Shown here: one piece after another, positions 1-15,688 of the stretch
How the letters are laid out: every line of letters begins with the position of its first letter
Position numbering within the stretch: the stretch's first letter is position 1
Assembly: GCF_000208405.1 (NCBI RefSeq)
Contig: NC_015437.1
Location: forward strand, 1,109,501 to 1,173,500
Length of the DNA stretch: 64,000 nt
Reading direction: 5' to 3'
Origin: Selenomonas sputigena ATCC 35185
GTDB taxonomy: Bacteria; Bacillota; Negativicutes; Selenomonadales; Selenomonadaceae
Made by a program: the position numbers and the translations under genes
The notes under the pieces: model-generated
Seen by the model: the letters and a program-made list of their open reading frames with translations, nothing else
The model's database searches: none
What the model was told of the DNA's origin: nothing

Positions 1-1011
1 ATAGCCGACATCTTCGCGCACGCGCGGCATTTCGTCGAGGAGATCCTGGAACTTGTCTTCCATGCCCTGCTCCTTGAGCTGGTTCGCAAGGTTCGAGAGC
101 ATACCGCCAGGAATCTGGAAGTCGATGACGTTCGGGTTGACGTCGAAGTAGCCCTTGAGGTTGAACTCCTTGATGAGATCCTGCTTGACCTGCAGGAAGT
201 GCTTGGCGATCGGCGTCATGGCCTGACGGTCGAGACCCGTGTCAAACGGCGTGCCTTCGAGAGCGGCGACCATCGTCTCCGTGCAGGGCTGGGACGTATC
301 GAGAGCGAACGGCGAGAGCGCGCAGTCAACGGTGTCGACGCCAGCCTCGATCGCCTTGAGGTACGTCATGCTGCCGAAGCCGGACGTATAATGCGTGTGG
401 AGCTGGATGGGGATGTCGAGCGCAGCCTTGAGCTTCTTCACGAGGTCTTCTGCGACATACGGCTTCAGAAGGCCGGACATGTCCTTGATGCAGACGGAAT
501 GGCAGCCCATTTCCTGCAGCTTCTTGGAAAGGTCGACGAAGACTTCGTTCGTATGATAGGGGCTGAGCGTGTAGACGAGGCAGCCCTGTACATGCGGCTT
601 TTCCTTGCAGCCGAGAGCAGCGTTGATCGCCGTCTTGAGGTTGCGAACGTCGTTCAGCGCATCGAAGATGCGGAATACGCCCATGCCGTGCTCAGAAGCC
701 TTCTCGACGAACTTCTTGACGACATCGTCCGAATAGTGGTTGTAGCCAAGGAGGTTCTGACCGCGAAGCAGCATCTGGATCGGGGTCTTGAGACGAGCCT
801 TGAGCTTGTCGAGCCTCTCCCACGGATCTTCGTCGAGGAAGCGGAGGCACGTATCAAAGGTCGCACCGCCCCAAGCTTCCAACGAGTTGTAGCCGATCTT
901 GTCGAGCGCTGCAAGCATGGGCTCCATCTGGGAGTAATGCATGCGCGTCGCACACAGGGACTGATGCCCGTCGCGAAGTACTGTTTCGGTGATCTTTACC
1001 TTTTTTGCCAT
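1..1011 (-). CDS. Pyruvate/oxaloacetate carboxyltransferase (OadA/PycB-like), C-terminus outside the window
   Basis: Carboxyltransferase subunit that moves CO2 between biotin and pyruvate/oxaloacetate: the alpha subunit of a Na+-pumping oxaloacetate decarboxylase or subunit B of pyruvate carboxylase. The 337 visible residues show the N-terminal TIM barrel with the RDGHQSL substrate motif near residue 14, the CIKDMSG segment carrying the Lys that is carboxylated in this family, and the metal-binding HTH pair in IQLHTHYTSGFG. The ATG at 1011 follows an AAGGAG about 11 nt upstream and sits below a consensus promoter (1071-1099). The frame stays open to base 1, so the rest of the barrel and any biotin-carrier domain lie beyond the edge. 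Decarboxylase and carboxylase subunits cannot be told apart from this part. Confidence 0.9.
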   Translation of the reverse strand, partial: MAKKVKITETVLRDGHQSLCATRMHYSQMEPMLAALDKIGYNSLEAWGGATFDTCLRFLDEDPWERLDKLKARLKTPIQMLLRGQNLLGYNHYSDDVVKKFVEKASEHGMGVFRIFDALNDVRNLKTAINAALGCKEKPHVQGCLVYTLSPYHTNEVFVDLSKKLQEMGCHSVCIKDMSGLLKPYVAEDLVKKLKAALDIPIQLHTHYTSGFGSMTYLKAIEAGVDTVDCALSPFALDTSQPCTETMVAALEGTPFDTGLDRQAMTPIAKHFLQVKQDLIKEFNLKGYFDVNPNVIDFQIPGGMLSNLANQLKEQGMEDKFQDLLDEMPRVREDVGY

Positions 1012-1070
1012 AAAAAAACACACTCCTTCGGGTTATACTACCATAAACATGATGTATTTGCTTCACTACA

Positions 1071-1099
1071 AGTATAGGTACTATTTTGGATATTGTCAA
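1071..1099 (-). promoter_or_regulatory. Sigma-70-type promoter of the carboxyltransferase gene
   Basis: Read on the minus strand: -35 TTGACA (1099-1094), a 17-bp spacer, and -10 TATACT (1076-1071). The gene starts about 60 nt downstream. Near-perfect consensus suggests strong constitutive expression. Confidence 0.75.
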
Positions 1100-1154
1100 T
1101 GAAAAGTTGCGATTTTTGCAGGTTTTTTCCAATACGCGAAAAATTCTGCCAACA

Positions 1155-1194
1155 CGAGACAAAACGGCTGACGTACAGCCGCTTTTGTCTCGTG
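1155..1194 (-). terminator. Stem-loop after the D-amino-acid aminotransferase gene
   Basis: Arms ACGAGACAAAA...CGGCTG and CAGCCG...TTTTGTCTCGT pair over about 17 bp with one bulge and a 5-nt loop, starting 5 nt past the stop of the minus-strand aminotransferase. On the minus strand the hairpin is followed by a T run only after about 10 nt, so it is either an imperfect intrinsic terminator or an mRNA-stabilising 3' stem. Confidence 0.5.
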
Positions 1195-1198
1195 CGTT

Positions 1199-2059
1199 TT
1201 AGTTGAAGCACTCTTTTTTTATCAATCCTTGGAAGGACTCCATGATCTTTTTCGTGATTTCGCCAGGGGCGCCCGAGCCGATCTTCTTGCCGCCGATCTT
1301 TATGACGGGTGTGACTTCGAGGCTTGTGCTCGTTTCAAATGCTTCGTCTGCCTTCTGAGCGAACTCCGGCGTGAAGGTCTTTTCGATGACGGTCAGACCG
1401 AGCTCCTTGGCGCATTCCTCGACGACGACAGCACGCGTGACGCCCGGCAATACGAGATGGTCAAGCGGATGCGTCCAGACGACGCCGTCTTTGATGAGGA
1501 AGAAGGTGCTGCTCGCGCCCTCGGTGACGAGCCCCGTGTCCTTGCGGTAGAGCAGAGCCTCTTCACATCCTTCCGCTTTCGCCTTTTCCTTGGCAAAGAC
1601 GGCGCCGAGAAGGTTCAGAGACTTGATGTCGCAGCGCAACCAGCGGATGTCTTCGGCGAGCGTGAGAGAGATGCCGCGTTCCTGCTGCTCACGGTTCGGC
1701 GTGCTCTCGCGGATCGTCATCGAGAGGTTCGGCGTGGCACGACCGGGGAAGGGGAAGGCGCGCGCTGCCGTGCCGCGCGTGACTTGGAAGTAGATCGCGC
1801 CGCTCTTGATGCCGCTCTTTTCGATGAGGTCGTTGTGAATGGCGGTGAGTTCCTCGTCCATGTAGGTGATGGGGATGTGCATCTCGCGCATGGAGCGGCG
1901 GAAGCGTGCGAGGTGGCGGTCGAAGGCGAAGAGTTTGCCGTTGTAGACGTGCGTGACCTCGTAGATGCCGTCGCCGAACTGATAGCCGCGGTCCTCGATG
2001 TCGACCTGCGCCTCGCCCGGTGCATAGAAATGATCGTTGAAAAAGCTGAGTTCCTTCAA
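1199..2059 (-). CDS. dat: D-amino-acid aminotransferase, class IV (D-alanine transaminase-like)
   Basis: PLP fold-type IV aminotransferase interconverting D-alanine and D-glutamate for peptidoglycan. The IEDRGYQFGDGIYEV signature lies near residue 20 and the Schiff-base Lys in CDIKSLNLL is residue 146, matching the position of Lys145 in Bacillus D-AAT. An in-frame ATG exists at 2101, but a TTG at 2059 has a perfect AAGGAGG 8 nt upstream and gives the usual length (286 aa). The mapped promoter (-10 at 2124-2129) would leave only a few bases before 2101, so I chose 2059. Class IV also includes branched-chain aminotransferases. The length and the EDRGYQFGDG motif favour D-AAT. Confidence 0.85.
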   Translation of the reverse strand: MKELSFFNDHFYAPGEAQVDIEDRGYQFGDGIYEVTHVYNGKLFAFDRHLARFRRSMREMHIPITYMDEELTAIHNDLIEKSGIKSGAIYFQVTRGTAARAFPFPGRATPNLSMTIRESTPNREQQERGISLTLAEDIRWLRCDIKSLNLLGAVFAKEKAKAEGCEEALLYRKDTGLVTEGASSTFFLIKDGVVWTHPLDHLVLPGVTRAVVVEECAKELGLTVIEKTFTPEFAQKADEAFETSTSLEVTPVIKIGGKKIGSGAPGEITKKIMESFQGLIKKECFN

Positions 2060-2123
2060 AAGAATGGCCTCCTTGATGGTGTAAGGATGAATTTTTTGCA
2101 TTGTGTCAGGAAATGCTCCTCTC

Positions 2124-2152
2124 ATTATAACGGAAACGGATGCAAAAAACAA
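2124..2152 (-). promoter_or_regulatory. Promoter of the D-amino-acid aminotransferase gene
   Basis: Minus strand: TTGTTT (2152-2147), 17-bp spacer, TATAAT (2129-2124). It lies back-to-back with the divergent plus-strand promoter at 2171-2199, with about 18 bp between the two -35 boxes. Confidence 0.6.
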
Positions 2153-2170
2153 TTTGGGAGACGCGCCCTC

Positions 2171-2199
2171 TTGGATTTTCAGCATTTGACTGATATAAT
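2171..2199 (+). promoter_or_regulatory. Promoter of the ACT/UPF0210/nth/aroF/tyrA operon
   Basis: TTGGAT (2171-2176), 17-bp spacer, perfect TATAAT (2194-2199). The first gene begins at 2274. No strong terminator or internal promoter was seen before 7448, so it may drive the whole operon. Confidence 0.65.
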
Positions 2200-2273
2200 G
2201 AAAAAACATAGCATTTCAAACAGAAAACGGCGGCAGTGCATATCGCATTGTCGGAAAGAATGAGGGGTTGCAA

Positions 2274-2543
2274 ATGAAAATCGTGGTTACGATCGTCGGC
2301 AAGGACAGTGTGGGCATCATCGCGGCAGTCAGCACGCTCTTGGCTGAAAACGGCGTCAACATTCTGAGTATCAACCAGAATATCATGGACGGCTTTTTCA
2401 ATATGGTCATGATCGCTGATATGGCGGGCAGCAAGATCGAGCTCGCTGCTGTGCGGCAGCTTTTGCAGGAGAAGGGCGAAGCGCTCGGCGTCGAGATCAA
2501 GACGCAGCATGAAGATATTTTCAACGCGATGCACAAGGTTTGA
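2274..2543 (+). CDS. ACT domain-containing protein, UPF0237 family
   Basis: Small 89-residue protein made of one ACT (ligand-binding) domain. It opens with the family pattern MKIVVTIVGKDSVGIIAAVS and continues with NGVNILSINQ. The ATG at 2274 is preferred over an in-frame TTG at 2268 because the family starts at MK and a GAGGGG lies 6 nt upstream. It is followed after 41 bp by a UPF0210 gene, a pairing conserved in many Firmicutes. This suggests a sensor/effector pair, probably responding to an amino acid (inference). Confidence 0.9.
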   Translation: MKIVVTIVGKDSVGIIAAVSTLLAENGVNILSINQNIMDGFFNMVMIADMAGSKIELAAVRQLLQEKGEALGVEIKTQHEDIFNAMHKV

Positions 2544-2584
2544 GGACTTGGACGGTTTTTTAGCATGCTGCAGGAGGTCTTTCT

Positions 2585-3946
2585 GTGATTACCATTGACG
2601 ATATATTAGAAACAAACCGCATGATTACGGAGAACAAGCTCGACGTGCGCACGATCACGATGGGCATCTCGCTGCGTGACTGCGCGCATCCGAACATCGA
2701 GCAGTTTTGCCGCAATGTCTACGACAAGGTCACAAAGTCGGCGGAATTCCTTGTACAGACAGGCAAGGACATCGAGGCGGAGTACGGCATCCCCATCATC
2801 AACAAGCGCGTTTCCGTCACGCCGATCGCCATCGCGGCGGACGCCTGCAAGACGGATTCCTACGTTCCCGTAGCTGAGGCGCTCGATCGTGCGGCGAAGG
2901 AGATCGGCATCAACTTCATCGGCGGTTTTTCCGCGCTCGTGGAAAAGGGATATACGCATGGCGATCAGGTGCTCATCTCGTCCATCCCGCAGGCGCTTTC
3001 CTCGACGGATCTCGTCTGTTCCTCGGTCAACCTCGGTTCGACGAAGGCGGGCATCAACATGGACTGCGTGCGCGAGATGGGCGAGGTCATCAAGCGTACG
3101 GCGGAACTGACGCGCGATCAGGCGGCCATCGGCTGCGCGAAGCTCGTCGTTTTTTGCAATGCGCCGGGGGACAATCCCTTCATGGCGGGCGCTTTTCACG
3201 GCGTTTCCGAGGCGGATAAGGTCGTGAGCGTCGGCGTCAGCGGGCCGGGCGTTGTGAAGCGCGCCTTGGAGGACATCAAGGGCGCGGATTTCTCCGAGGT
3301 GGCGGAGATGATCAAACGCACGGCGTTCAAGATCACGCGCGTCGGACAGCTCGTGGCACGCGAGGCGTCGAAGCGGCTCGGCGTACCCTTCGGCATCATC
3401 GACCTCTCGCTTGCGCCGACGTCGGCAGTCGGCGACAGTGTCGCGCACATCTTGGAGGAGATGGGACTCGAAAGCTGCGGCGCTCCGGGCACGACGGCGG
3501 CGCTCGCGCTCTTAAACGATGCGGTCAAGAAGGGCGGTCTCATGGCATCTTCGCATGTGGGGGGGCTGTCGGGCGCGTTCATTCCCGTCAGCGAGGATGC
3601 GGGCATGATCGACGCTGTGGCACGCGGCAGTCTCTCGCTGGAAAAGCTTGAAGCGATGACGTGCGTCTGCTCCGTCGGCCTCGACATGATCGCGGTCGCG
3701 GGCGATACGTCGGCGGCGACAATTTCGGGAATCATCGCGGACGAGGCGGCGATTGGCATGATCAACAACAAGACGACGGCGGTGCGCGTCATCCCCGTGC
3801 CCGGAAAGAAGGTTGGCGACGAGGTGGAGTGGGGAGGCCTCTTGGGGCGCTGCCCGATCATGCCCGTCAAGGACGCCTTCAGCTCGGAGGCTTTCGTCGC
3901 TCGCGGCGGACGAATCCCGGCGCCCGTGCGCAGCCTGACGAACTGA
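2585..3946 (+). CDS. PFL family protein (UPF0210/DUF711)
   Basis: 453-residue member of UPF0210, a family structurally related to pyruvate formate-lyase-like barrels and without an established reaction. The N-terminus [16 protein letters not shown] and the C-terminal [19 protein letters not shown] are typical of the family. The GTG start at 2585 follows an AGGAGG. It lies directly after its usual partner, the ACT protein, and 7 bp before nth. Full family length, no disruption. Confidence 0.88.
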   Translation: MITIDDILETNRMITENKLDVRTITMGISLRDCAHPNIEQFCRNVYDKVTKSAEFLVQTGKDIEAEYGIPIINKRVSVTPIAIAADACKTDSYVPVAEALDRAAKEIGINFIGGFSALVEKGYTHGDQVLISSIPQALSSTDLVCSSVNLGSTKAGINMDCVREMGEVIKRTAELTRDQAAIGCAKLVVFCNAPGDNPFMAGAFHGVSEADKVVSVGVSGPGVVKRALEDIKGADFSEVAEMIKRTAFKITRVGQLVAREASKRLGVPFGIIDLSLAPTSAVGDSVAHILEEMGLESCGAPGTTAALALLNDAVKKGGLMASSHVGGLSGAFIPVSEDAGMIDAVARGSLSLEKLEAMTCVCSVGLDMIAVAGDTSAATISGIIADEAAIGMINNKTTAVRVIPVPGKKVGDEVEWGGLLGRCPIMPVKDAFSSEAFVARGGRIPAPVRSLTN

Positions 3947-3953
3947 GGACGCG

Positions 3954-4583
3954 ATGCGAGTCACGAAGAAGATACGCGAAAAGCAGCTGGAAATCCTCGA
4001 AGAGACGTACCGCGGCGCCAAGCCTGAGCTGCATTTCAGCAATCCCTTCGAGCTTCTGATCGCCGTCATCCTGTCGGCGCAGTGCACGGACAAGCGCGTG
4101 AACATCACGACGGCACGGCTCTTCAAGAAGGCGGCGACGCCTGCGGCCATCGTCGCCTTGGGGATTTCGGGGCTTGAAGAGGAAATAAAGGACTGCGGAC
4201 TTTTCCGCAATAAGGCGAAGAATATCATGGCGACGTGCCGCACGCTCGTCGAGGAGTTCGGCGGCGAGGTGCCGTCCGACTACGATACGCTCCTCAAATT
4301 GCCGGGCGTCGGCAGGAAGACGGCGAACGTCGTGACGAGCGTCGCTTTCGGCCGCCCCGCCATCGCCGTCGATACGCACGTTTTTCGCATAGCGAACCGC
4401 TTGAAGCTCGCTGTGGGCGAGACGCCGCTCGCGGTGGAGAAGGGGCTGATGAAGGTGATTCCGCGCGAAAAGTGGAGTGCGGCGCACCACTGGCTCATCT
4501 ACCACGGCAGGCGCGTATGCAAGGCGAATCGCCCGCTCTGCGGCGAGTGTCCGCTCGCGGATGTCTGCCCAAGCCGTGAGTGA
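3954..4583 (+). CDS. nth: Endonuclease III (DNA glycosylase/AP lyase)
   Basis: Base-excision repair enzyme that removes oxidised pyrimidines and cleaves the abasic site. The 209 aa show the helix-hairpin-helix LPGVGRKTANVV (residues 116-127) with catalytic Lys122, catalytic Asp140 in AVDTHVFR, and a C-terminal 4Fe-4S cluster with the canonical C-X6-C-X2-C-X5-C spacing. All catalytic and cluster residues are present. Short spacing to both neighbours indicates co-transcription. Confidence 0.95.
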   Translation: MRVTKKIREKQLEILEETYRGAKPELHFSNPFELLIAVILSAQCTDKRVNITTARLFKKAATPAAIVALGISGLEEEIKDCGLFRNKAKNIMATCRTLVEEFGGEVPSDYDTLLKLPGVGRKTANVVTSVAFGRPAIAVDTHVFRIANRLKLAVGETPLAVEKGLMKVIPREKWSAAHHWLIYHGRRVCKANRPLCGECPLADVCPSRE

Positions 4584-4604
4584 GCAGCGAATGGGGGAAA
4601 GATT

Positions 4605-5078
4605 TTGAAGTACAGAAAGGCCGTGTTCGCTGATGTGGAGAGCATCTTTCATCTCGTGAACGACTATGCGGCGGACGGCGCGATGCTCGCACGTTCGCGC
4701 AACACCCTCTACGAGACGCTGCGCGATATGATCGTTGCCGAAGATGATGAGGGCAAGATCGTCGGCGTCGGCGGCCTGCACATGATGTGGGACGGTCTCG
4801 CAGAGGTTCGCACGATGGCGGTCGACCCTGCGCTTGCACGCTGCGGCATCGGATCGGAAATCGTGCATCGGCTCATGGAGGAAGGGCGTGCGCTCGGCGT
4901 GCGGCGATTCTTCACATTGACGTACAAGCCAGGCTTCTTCAAGACGCTCGGTTTCCATATCGTTGCCAAGGAGGAGCTGCCGCAGAAGGTCTGGAAGGAA
5001 TGCATCGACTGTCCGAAGTTTCCGAACTGTGACGAGATCGCCATGGTGCGGGAGGCTGCGGACGCGAACAGTCATTGA
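4605..5078 (+). CDS. GNAT N-acetyltransferase, short ArgA-like (probable amino-acid N-acetyltransferase)
   Basis: 157-residue GNAT domain with the acetyl-CoA-binding segment RTMAVDPALARCGIGSEIV and the GxGGLHMMWDGLAE strand. The latter resembles short N-acetylglutamate synthases such as the mycobacterial Rv2747 type. The C-terminal CIDCPKFPNCDE cysteine motif is common in Firmicute members. TTG start at 4605 behind GGGGGAAAG. If it makes N-acetylglutamate it would prime the arginine pathway encoded at 44.8-52.9 kb, although ArgJ can also do this. The substrate assignment is inference. Confidence 0.72.
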   Translation: MKYRKAVFADVESIFHLVNDYAADGAMLARSRNTLYETLRDMIVAEDDEGKIVGVGGLHMMWDGLAEVRTMAVDPALARCGIGSEIVHRLMEEGRALGVRRFFTLTYKPGFFKTLGFHIVAKEELPQKVWKECIDCPKFPNCDEIAMVREAADANSH

Positions 5079-5097
5079 TTTTGCAGGAGGTTGTGTC

Positions 5098-6111
5098 ATG
5101 ATCATTGTAATGAGTCCGACGTCGACAAAGGAAAACCTTGAGAAAGTGGAGCAGAAAATCACGCGAGCCGGTCTCAAGTACCATCTTTCGGAAGGCGATG
5201 AACGCACGATCGTCGGCGTGATCGGTGACAAAAAGATCATTGCAGGACTGCAGATGAATTCTCTCGACGGGGTGGAAAAAACGGTGCGCATCACGGAGAA
5301 GTACAAACTTGTAAGCCGCGAGTTCAAGCCCGAAGACACCGTCATCGACGTCGGAGGCGTGAAGATCGGCGCGGGGCACTTGACGGTCATGGCGGGACCG
5401 TGCGCTGTCGAGAGCATGGAGCAGCTCATGGAAGCGGCCGAGTGCGTGAAGAAGTACGGTGCCAAGTTCCTGCGCGGCGGCGCCTTTAAGCCGCGCACTT
5501 CGCCCTATGATTTCCAAGGACTGGCGGAAGACGGGCTGAAGATGCTGCGCGAGGCGGCGGACAAGACGGGGCTCAAGGTCGTGACGGAGATCGTGAACAT
5601 CAACGACGTCGAACTGATCACGAAGTATGCCGACATGATCCAGATCGGTGCGCGCAACATGCAGAACTTCCAGTTGCTCAAAGAAGTCGGCAAGGTGCAT
5701 ACGCCTGTACTCTTGAAGCGCGGCCTTTCCGCGACCATCAGCGAGTGGCTCAACGCGGCGGAGTACATCATGGCCGGCGGCAACGACAACGTCGTATTCT
5801 GCGAGCGCGGCATACGCACTTACGAGACGTATACGCGCAATACGCTCGATCTGAGCGCTGTCGCTGCCATCAAGGAGATCTCGCACCTGCCGATCATCGT
5901 CGACCCGAGCCACGGCACAGGACGCTGGCAGATGGTGCCCGCGATGGCGCGTGCGGCGATTGCGGCCGGCGCTGACGGCCTCATCATCGAGGTTCATCCG
6001 CATCCTGAAGTCGCGCTCTCGGACGGCGATCAGTCCCTGACGCCTGAGAACTTCCAGAAGACGATGGAAGAGGTGCGTGACATCGCACGCTTCATGGGGC
6101 GCGAGGCATGA
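5098..6111 (+). CDS. aroF: 3-deoxy-7-phosphoheptulonate (DAHP) synthase, type I-beta
   Basis: First step of the shikimate pathway: phosphoenolpyruvate plus erythrose-4-phosphate to DAHP. 337 aa. Residues 1 to about 70 form the ferredoxin-like N-terminal regulatory domain (MIIVMSPTSTKENLEKVEQK), followed by the barrel with AGPCAVES, FLRGGAFKPRTSPYDFQG and the metal-binding IIVDPSHGTGR. The ATG at 5098 has CAGGAGG 7 nt upstream; a longer open frame upstream overlaps the preceding gene and is not the start. Overlaps tyrA by 4 bp, so the two are translationally coupled. Confidence 0.95.
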   Translation: MIIVMSPTSTKENLEKVEQKITRAGLKYHLSEGDERTIVGVIGDKKIIAGLQMNSLDGVEKTVRITEKYKLVSREFKPEDTVIDVGGVKIGAGHLTVMAGPCAVESMEQLMEAAECVKKYGAKFLRGGAFKPRTSPYDFQGLAEDGLKMLREAADKTGLKVVTEIVNINDVELITKYADMIQIGARNMQNFQLLKEVGKVHTPVLLKRGLSATISEWLNAAEYIMAGGNDNVVFCERGIRTYETYTRNTLDLSAVAAIKEISHLPIIVDPSHGTGRWQMVPAMARAAIAAGADGLIIEVHPHPEVALSDGDQSLTPENFQKTMEEVRDIARFMGREA

Positions 6112-6995
6112 AGATGAAGCTGGCTATCATCGGCGTCGGACTCATCGGCGGCTCTTTGGGACTTTGCTTAAAGGAGAAGCTCGGGGCGGACATCTTCATC
6201 ACGGGACTCTGCCGCACGCAGAAGTCCATGGATCTTGCCGTAAAGCGCGGCGCTGTCGACATGGCGTCGTCTGACGTTCGCGAAGTCGTCGAGGGTGCTG
6301 ACATCGTGTTTCTGGCGACGCCCGTGCTGCAGATGACGCCGATGCTGGAACGAATCGTGCCGTATCTCAAGAAAGGTGCGATCTTGACGGATGCGGGAAG
6401 CACGAAGGCGTATCTTTGGCAGCATATCCAGGGCATTCTGCCCGCGGGCGTCCACTACATCGCGGGGCATCCGATGACGGGGCGTGAGAAGAGCGGCGTC
6501 GAGGCGGCGTCCGCCGATCTTTTCCGTCACAAGGCCTACGTCATCGTCGAGGATACGGGAGCGCCGCCCGAGGCGCACGAGAAATTGATGTCGGTGCTTT
6601 CTCATACGGAGGCGAACTTCCTGCGCCTCGATATACAAAAGCACGATCGCTGCGCTTCAATCATCAGCCATGTGCCGCATGTGACGGCAGCGGCGCTCGT
6701 GACGCTCCTCAATCAGAGCGAAGGCGATATGGAATCGTGCCTGAAGCTCGCGGGCGGCGGCTTCAAGGATACGACGCGCATCGCATCTTCGAACGCCGAT
6801 ATGTGGGCGGATATCTGCATGACGAACCGAGAGGCGATCACGGGTCACTTGCGCGATCTGCAGGCGATCCTCGGAACGGTCATCGCTTCCATCGAAGCGG
6901 GCGATCGTGAAGCCGTGCATCGCTACTTTGCCGCGAGCAAGGAGCGGCGTGACGCCATCCTCGACCGAACGGAAAAGATGTACGATCTCGTATGA
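6108..6995 (+). CDS. tyrA: Prephenate dehydrogenase
   Basis: NAD-dependent oxidative decarboxylation of prephenate to 4-hydroxyphenylpyruvate for tyrosine. 295 aa with an N-terminal Rossmann GVGLIGGSLGLCL, the HPMTGREKSGVEAA catalytic motif and an all-helical C-terminal domain containing the SHVPH segment. The ATG overlaps the aroF stop (ATGA); an alternative ATG lies two codons in. The protein stops at residue 295, so it has no C-terminal ACT domain, and tyrosine feedback may be exerted through AroF instead (inference). Confidence 0.93.
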   Translation: MKMKLAIIGVGLIGGSLGLCLKEKLGADIFITGLCRTQKSMDLAVKRGAVDMASSDVREVVEGADIVFLATPVLQMTPMLERIVPYLKKGAILTDAGSTKAYLWQHIQGILPAGVHYIAGHPMTGREKSGVEAASADLFRHKAYVIVEDTGAPPEAHEKLMSVLSHTEANFLRLDIQKHDRCASIISHVPHVTAAALVTLLNQSEGDMESCLKLAGGGFKDTTRIASSNADMWADICMTNREAITGHLRDLQAILGTVIASIEAGDREAVHRYFAASKERRDAILDRTEKMYDLV

Positions 6996-7007
6996 CGGGG
7001 AGGGACA

Positions 7008-7448
7008 TTGTTGGAAATCTCTTTGCAGGAGCTGGCCGCCGCACTGGAAAAGACTGACGTATTGCAGGGCTATGCCGATACGCGTGACGGGCGCATCATC
7101 TTGATGAGAGAAGACGAATCCGACGCGCAAACCGAAGCGGCGTCTCGGGAGGAAGAACGCATGGAGCGGCTGCTTTCCATTGAGGAGGATTGGCAGCGCT
7201 ATGTGCCGCTGCCAGACATCTACAATGCAGAGATTCGCTCCATCATGCAGACTTTTGCAGAAAAGGCACCGCAGGAGGCGCGTGCTGCCCTTGAGGAAAC
7301 CCTGCGCGGCGCTTCTGCCCGGCTGCGCTTTCGACGTGCGGTGCAGCGCCTTTCCTTGGCGGCGGCCTGGCAGGCGCATCTTTCGTCGAGTCTTCTCATG
7401 CTTGCACGCGATTGGTGCGAGGAGAATGCTATCGCCTATCGCGAATGA
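7008..7448 (+). CDS. UPF0158 family protein
   Basis: 146 aa, no known function. The central RYVPLPDIYNAEIRSIMQTF motif and the C-terminal RFRRAVQRL and ARDWCEENAIAY segments match UPF0158. TTG start at 7008 with GGGAGGG 4 nt upstream. Last gene of the operon, immediately upstream of the rpoBC leader, where rplL is usually found in other Firmicutes. Confidence 0.7.
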   Translation: MLEISLQELAAALEKTDVLQGYADTRDGRIILMREDESDAQTEAASREEERMERLLSIEEDWQRYVPLPDIYNAEIRSIMQTFAEKAPQEARAALEETLRGASARLRFRRAVQRLSLAAAWQAHLSSSLLMLARDWCEENAIAYRE

Positions 7449-7484
7449 ATCTGTGAAAAATTTCCTTGAGGGAGAAAAGACCCA

Positions 7485-7513
7485 TTGAATATTGGATAAT
7501 CCCATGCTAAAAT
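7485..7513 (+). promoter_or_regulatory. Promoter P1 of the rpoBC leader region
   Basis: TTGAAT (7485-7490), 17-bp spacer, TAAAAT (7508-7513). The predicted start is about 260 nt ahead of rpoB, with a strong intrinsic terminator (7660-7700) in between. Confidence 0.65.
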
Positions 7514-7601
7514 CATTTATTACAGCGTGTATGTTATTCCAACTATGCGCATTTGCGCGTTTAACGCATTGTTGGACGCATGAGAACTGAATAAACGTAA
7601 A

Positions 7602-7628
7602 GGAATCGCTGCATTTATCAGCGCTTCC
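7602..7628 (+). repeat. Dispersed hairpin repeat, copy 1
   Basis: Hairpin CGCTGCATTTATCAGCG flanked by GGAAT on the left and CTTCC on the right. Related copies lie at 24522-24549 and 50203-50229, each upstream of a plus-strand gene. Confidence 0.6.
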
Positions 7629-7659
7629 CGAATGATAGCGAGCAAGATGGGAGAGAGCG

Positions 7660-7700
7660 GACAAGGTATCAAGCGACAGTTTTATGCCTTGTCTTTTTTT
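7660..7700 (+). terminator. Intrinsic terminator between promoter P1 and rpoB
   Basis: Stem GACAAGGTAT (7660-7669) with ATGCCTTGTC (7684-7693), a 10-bp stem with one G-U pair and a 14-nt loop, directly followed by seven T residues. It ends the tyrA-operon readthrough and/or attenuates transcription into rpoBC. Confidence 0.8.
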
Positions 7701-7717
7701 GACTTTCCTGTCCTTCG

Positions 7718-7746
7718 TTGTCTTTTTTGCGTGCTTTTGGTTATAG
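7718..7746 (+). promoter_or_regulatory. Possible promoter P2 of rpoBC
   Basis: TTGTCT (7718-7723), 17-bp spacer, TTATAG (7741-7746), located downstream of the terminator. It would give an rpoB 5' UTR of about 25 nt. Weaker match than P1. Confidence 0.4.
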
Positions 7747-7777
7747 ACCGATATTTGGCTAAGGGGTGAGGGATTTA

Positions 7778-11515
<3,738 letters not shown>

Positions 11516-11532
11516 AAGGGAGTGAACCCTCG

Positions 11533-15615
<4,083 letters not shown>

Positions 15616-15630
15616 GAGCGATTTTCTTGT

Positions 15631-15672
15631 AAAAAAATCCCGCGAGTTTTGGCACTCGCGGGATTTTTTATG
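15631..15672. terminator. Bidirectional terminator between rpoC and the convergent aminotransferase
   Basis: Perfect stem CCCGCGAGT/ACTCGCGGG with a 6-nt loop, an A7 tract on the left and a T6 tract on the right, so it works for both converging genes. Confidence 0.92.
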
Positions 15673-15688
15673 TGGAAAACTGCTGTTT

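Larger units (their letters stand above)
7520..7700 (+). ncRNA. Candidate leader or small RNA of about 180 nt upstream of rpoB
   Basis: Between promoter P1 and the terminator at 7660-7700 there is no convincing ORF but several dyads: around ATGCGCATTTGCGC near 7543, the dispersed hairpin repeat at 7602-7628, and the terminator stem. The unit could be an independent small RNA or an attenuated rpoBC leader. No T-box, L10-leader or known riboswitch signature was recognised. Prediction only. Confidence 0.35.

Noticed and set aside
4963-5097. Longer N-terminus for aroF
   Set aside because: The upstream part overlaps the acetyltransferase gene, reads as Arg-rich shadow sequence, and ATG 5098 has a perfect SD and the family N-terminus.
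7520-7700. T-box or L10 leader upstream of rpoB
   Set aside because: No T-box core sequence and no ribosomal-protein gene downstream; the folding seen does not match either class.
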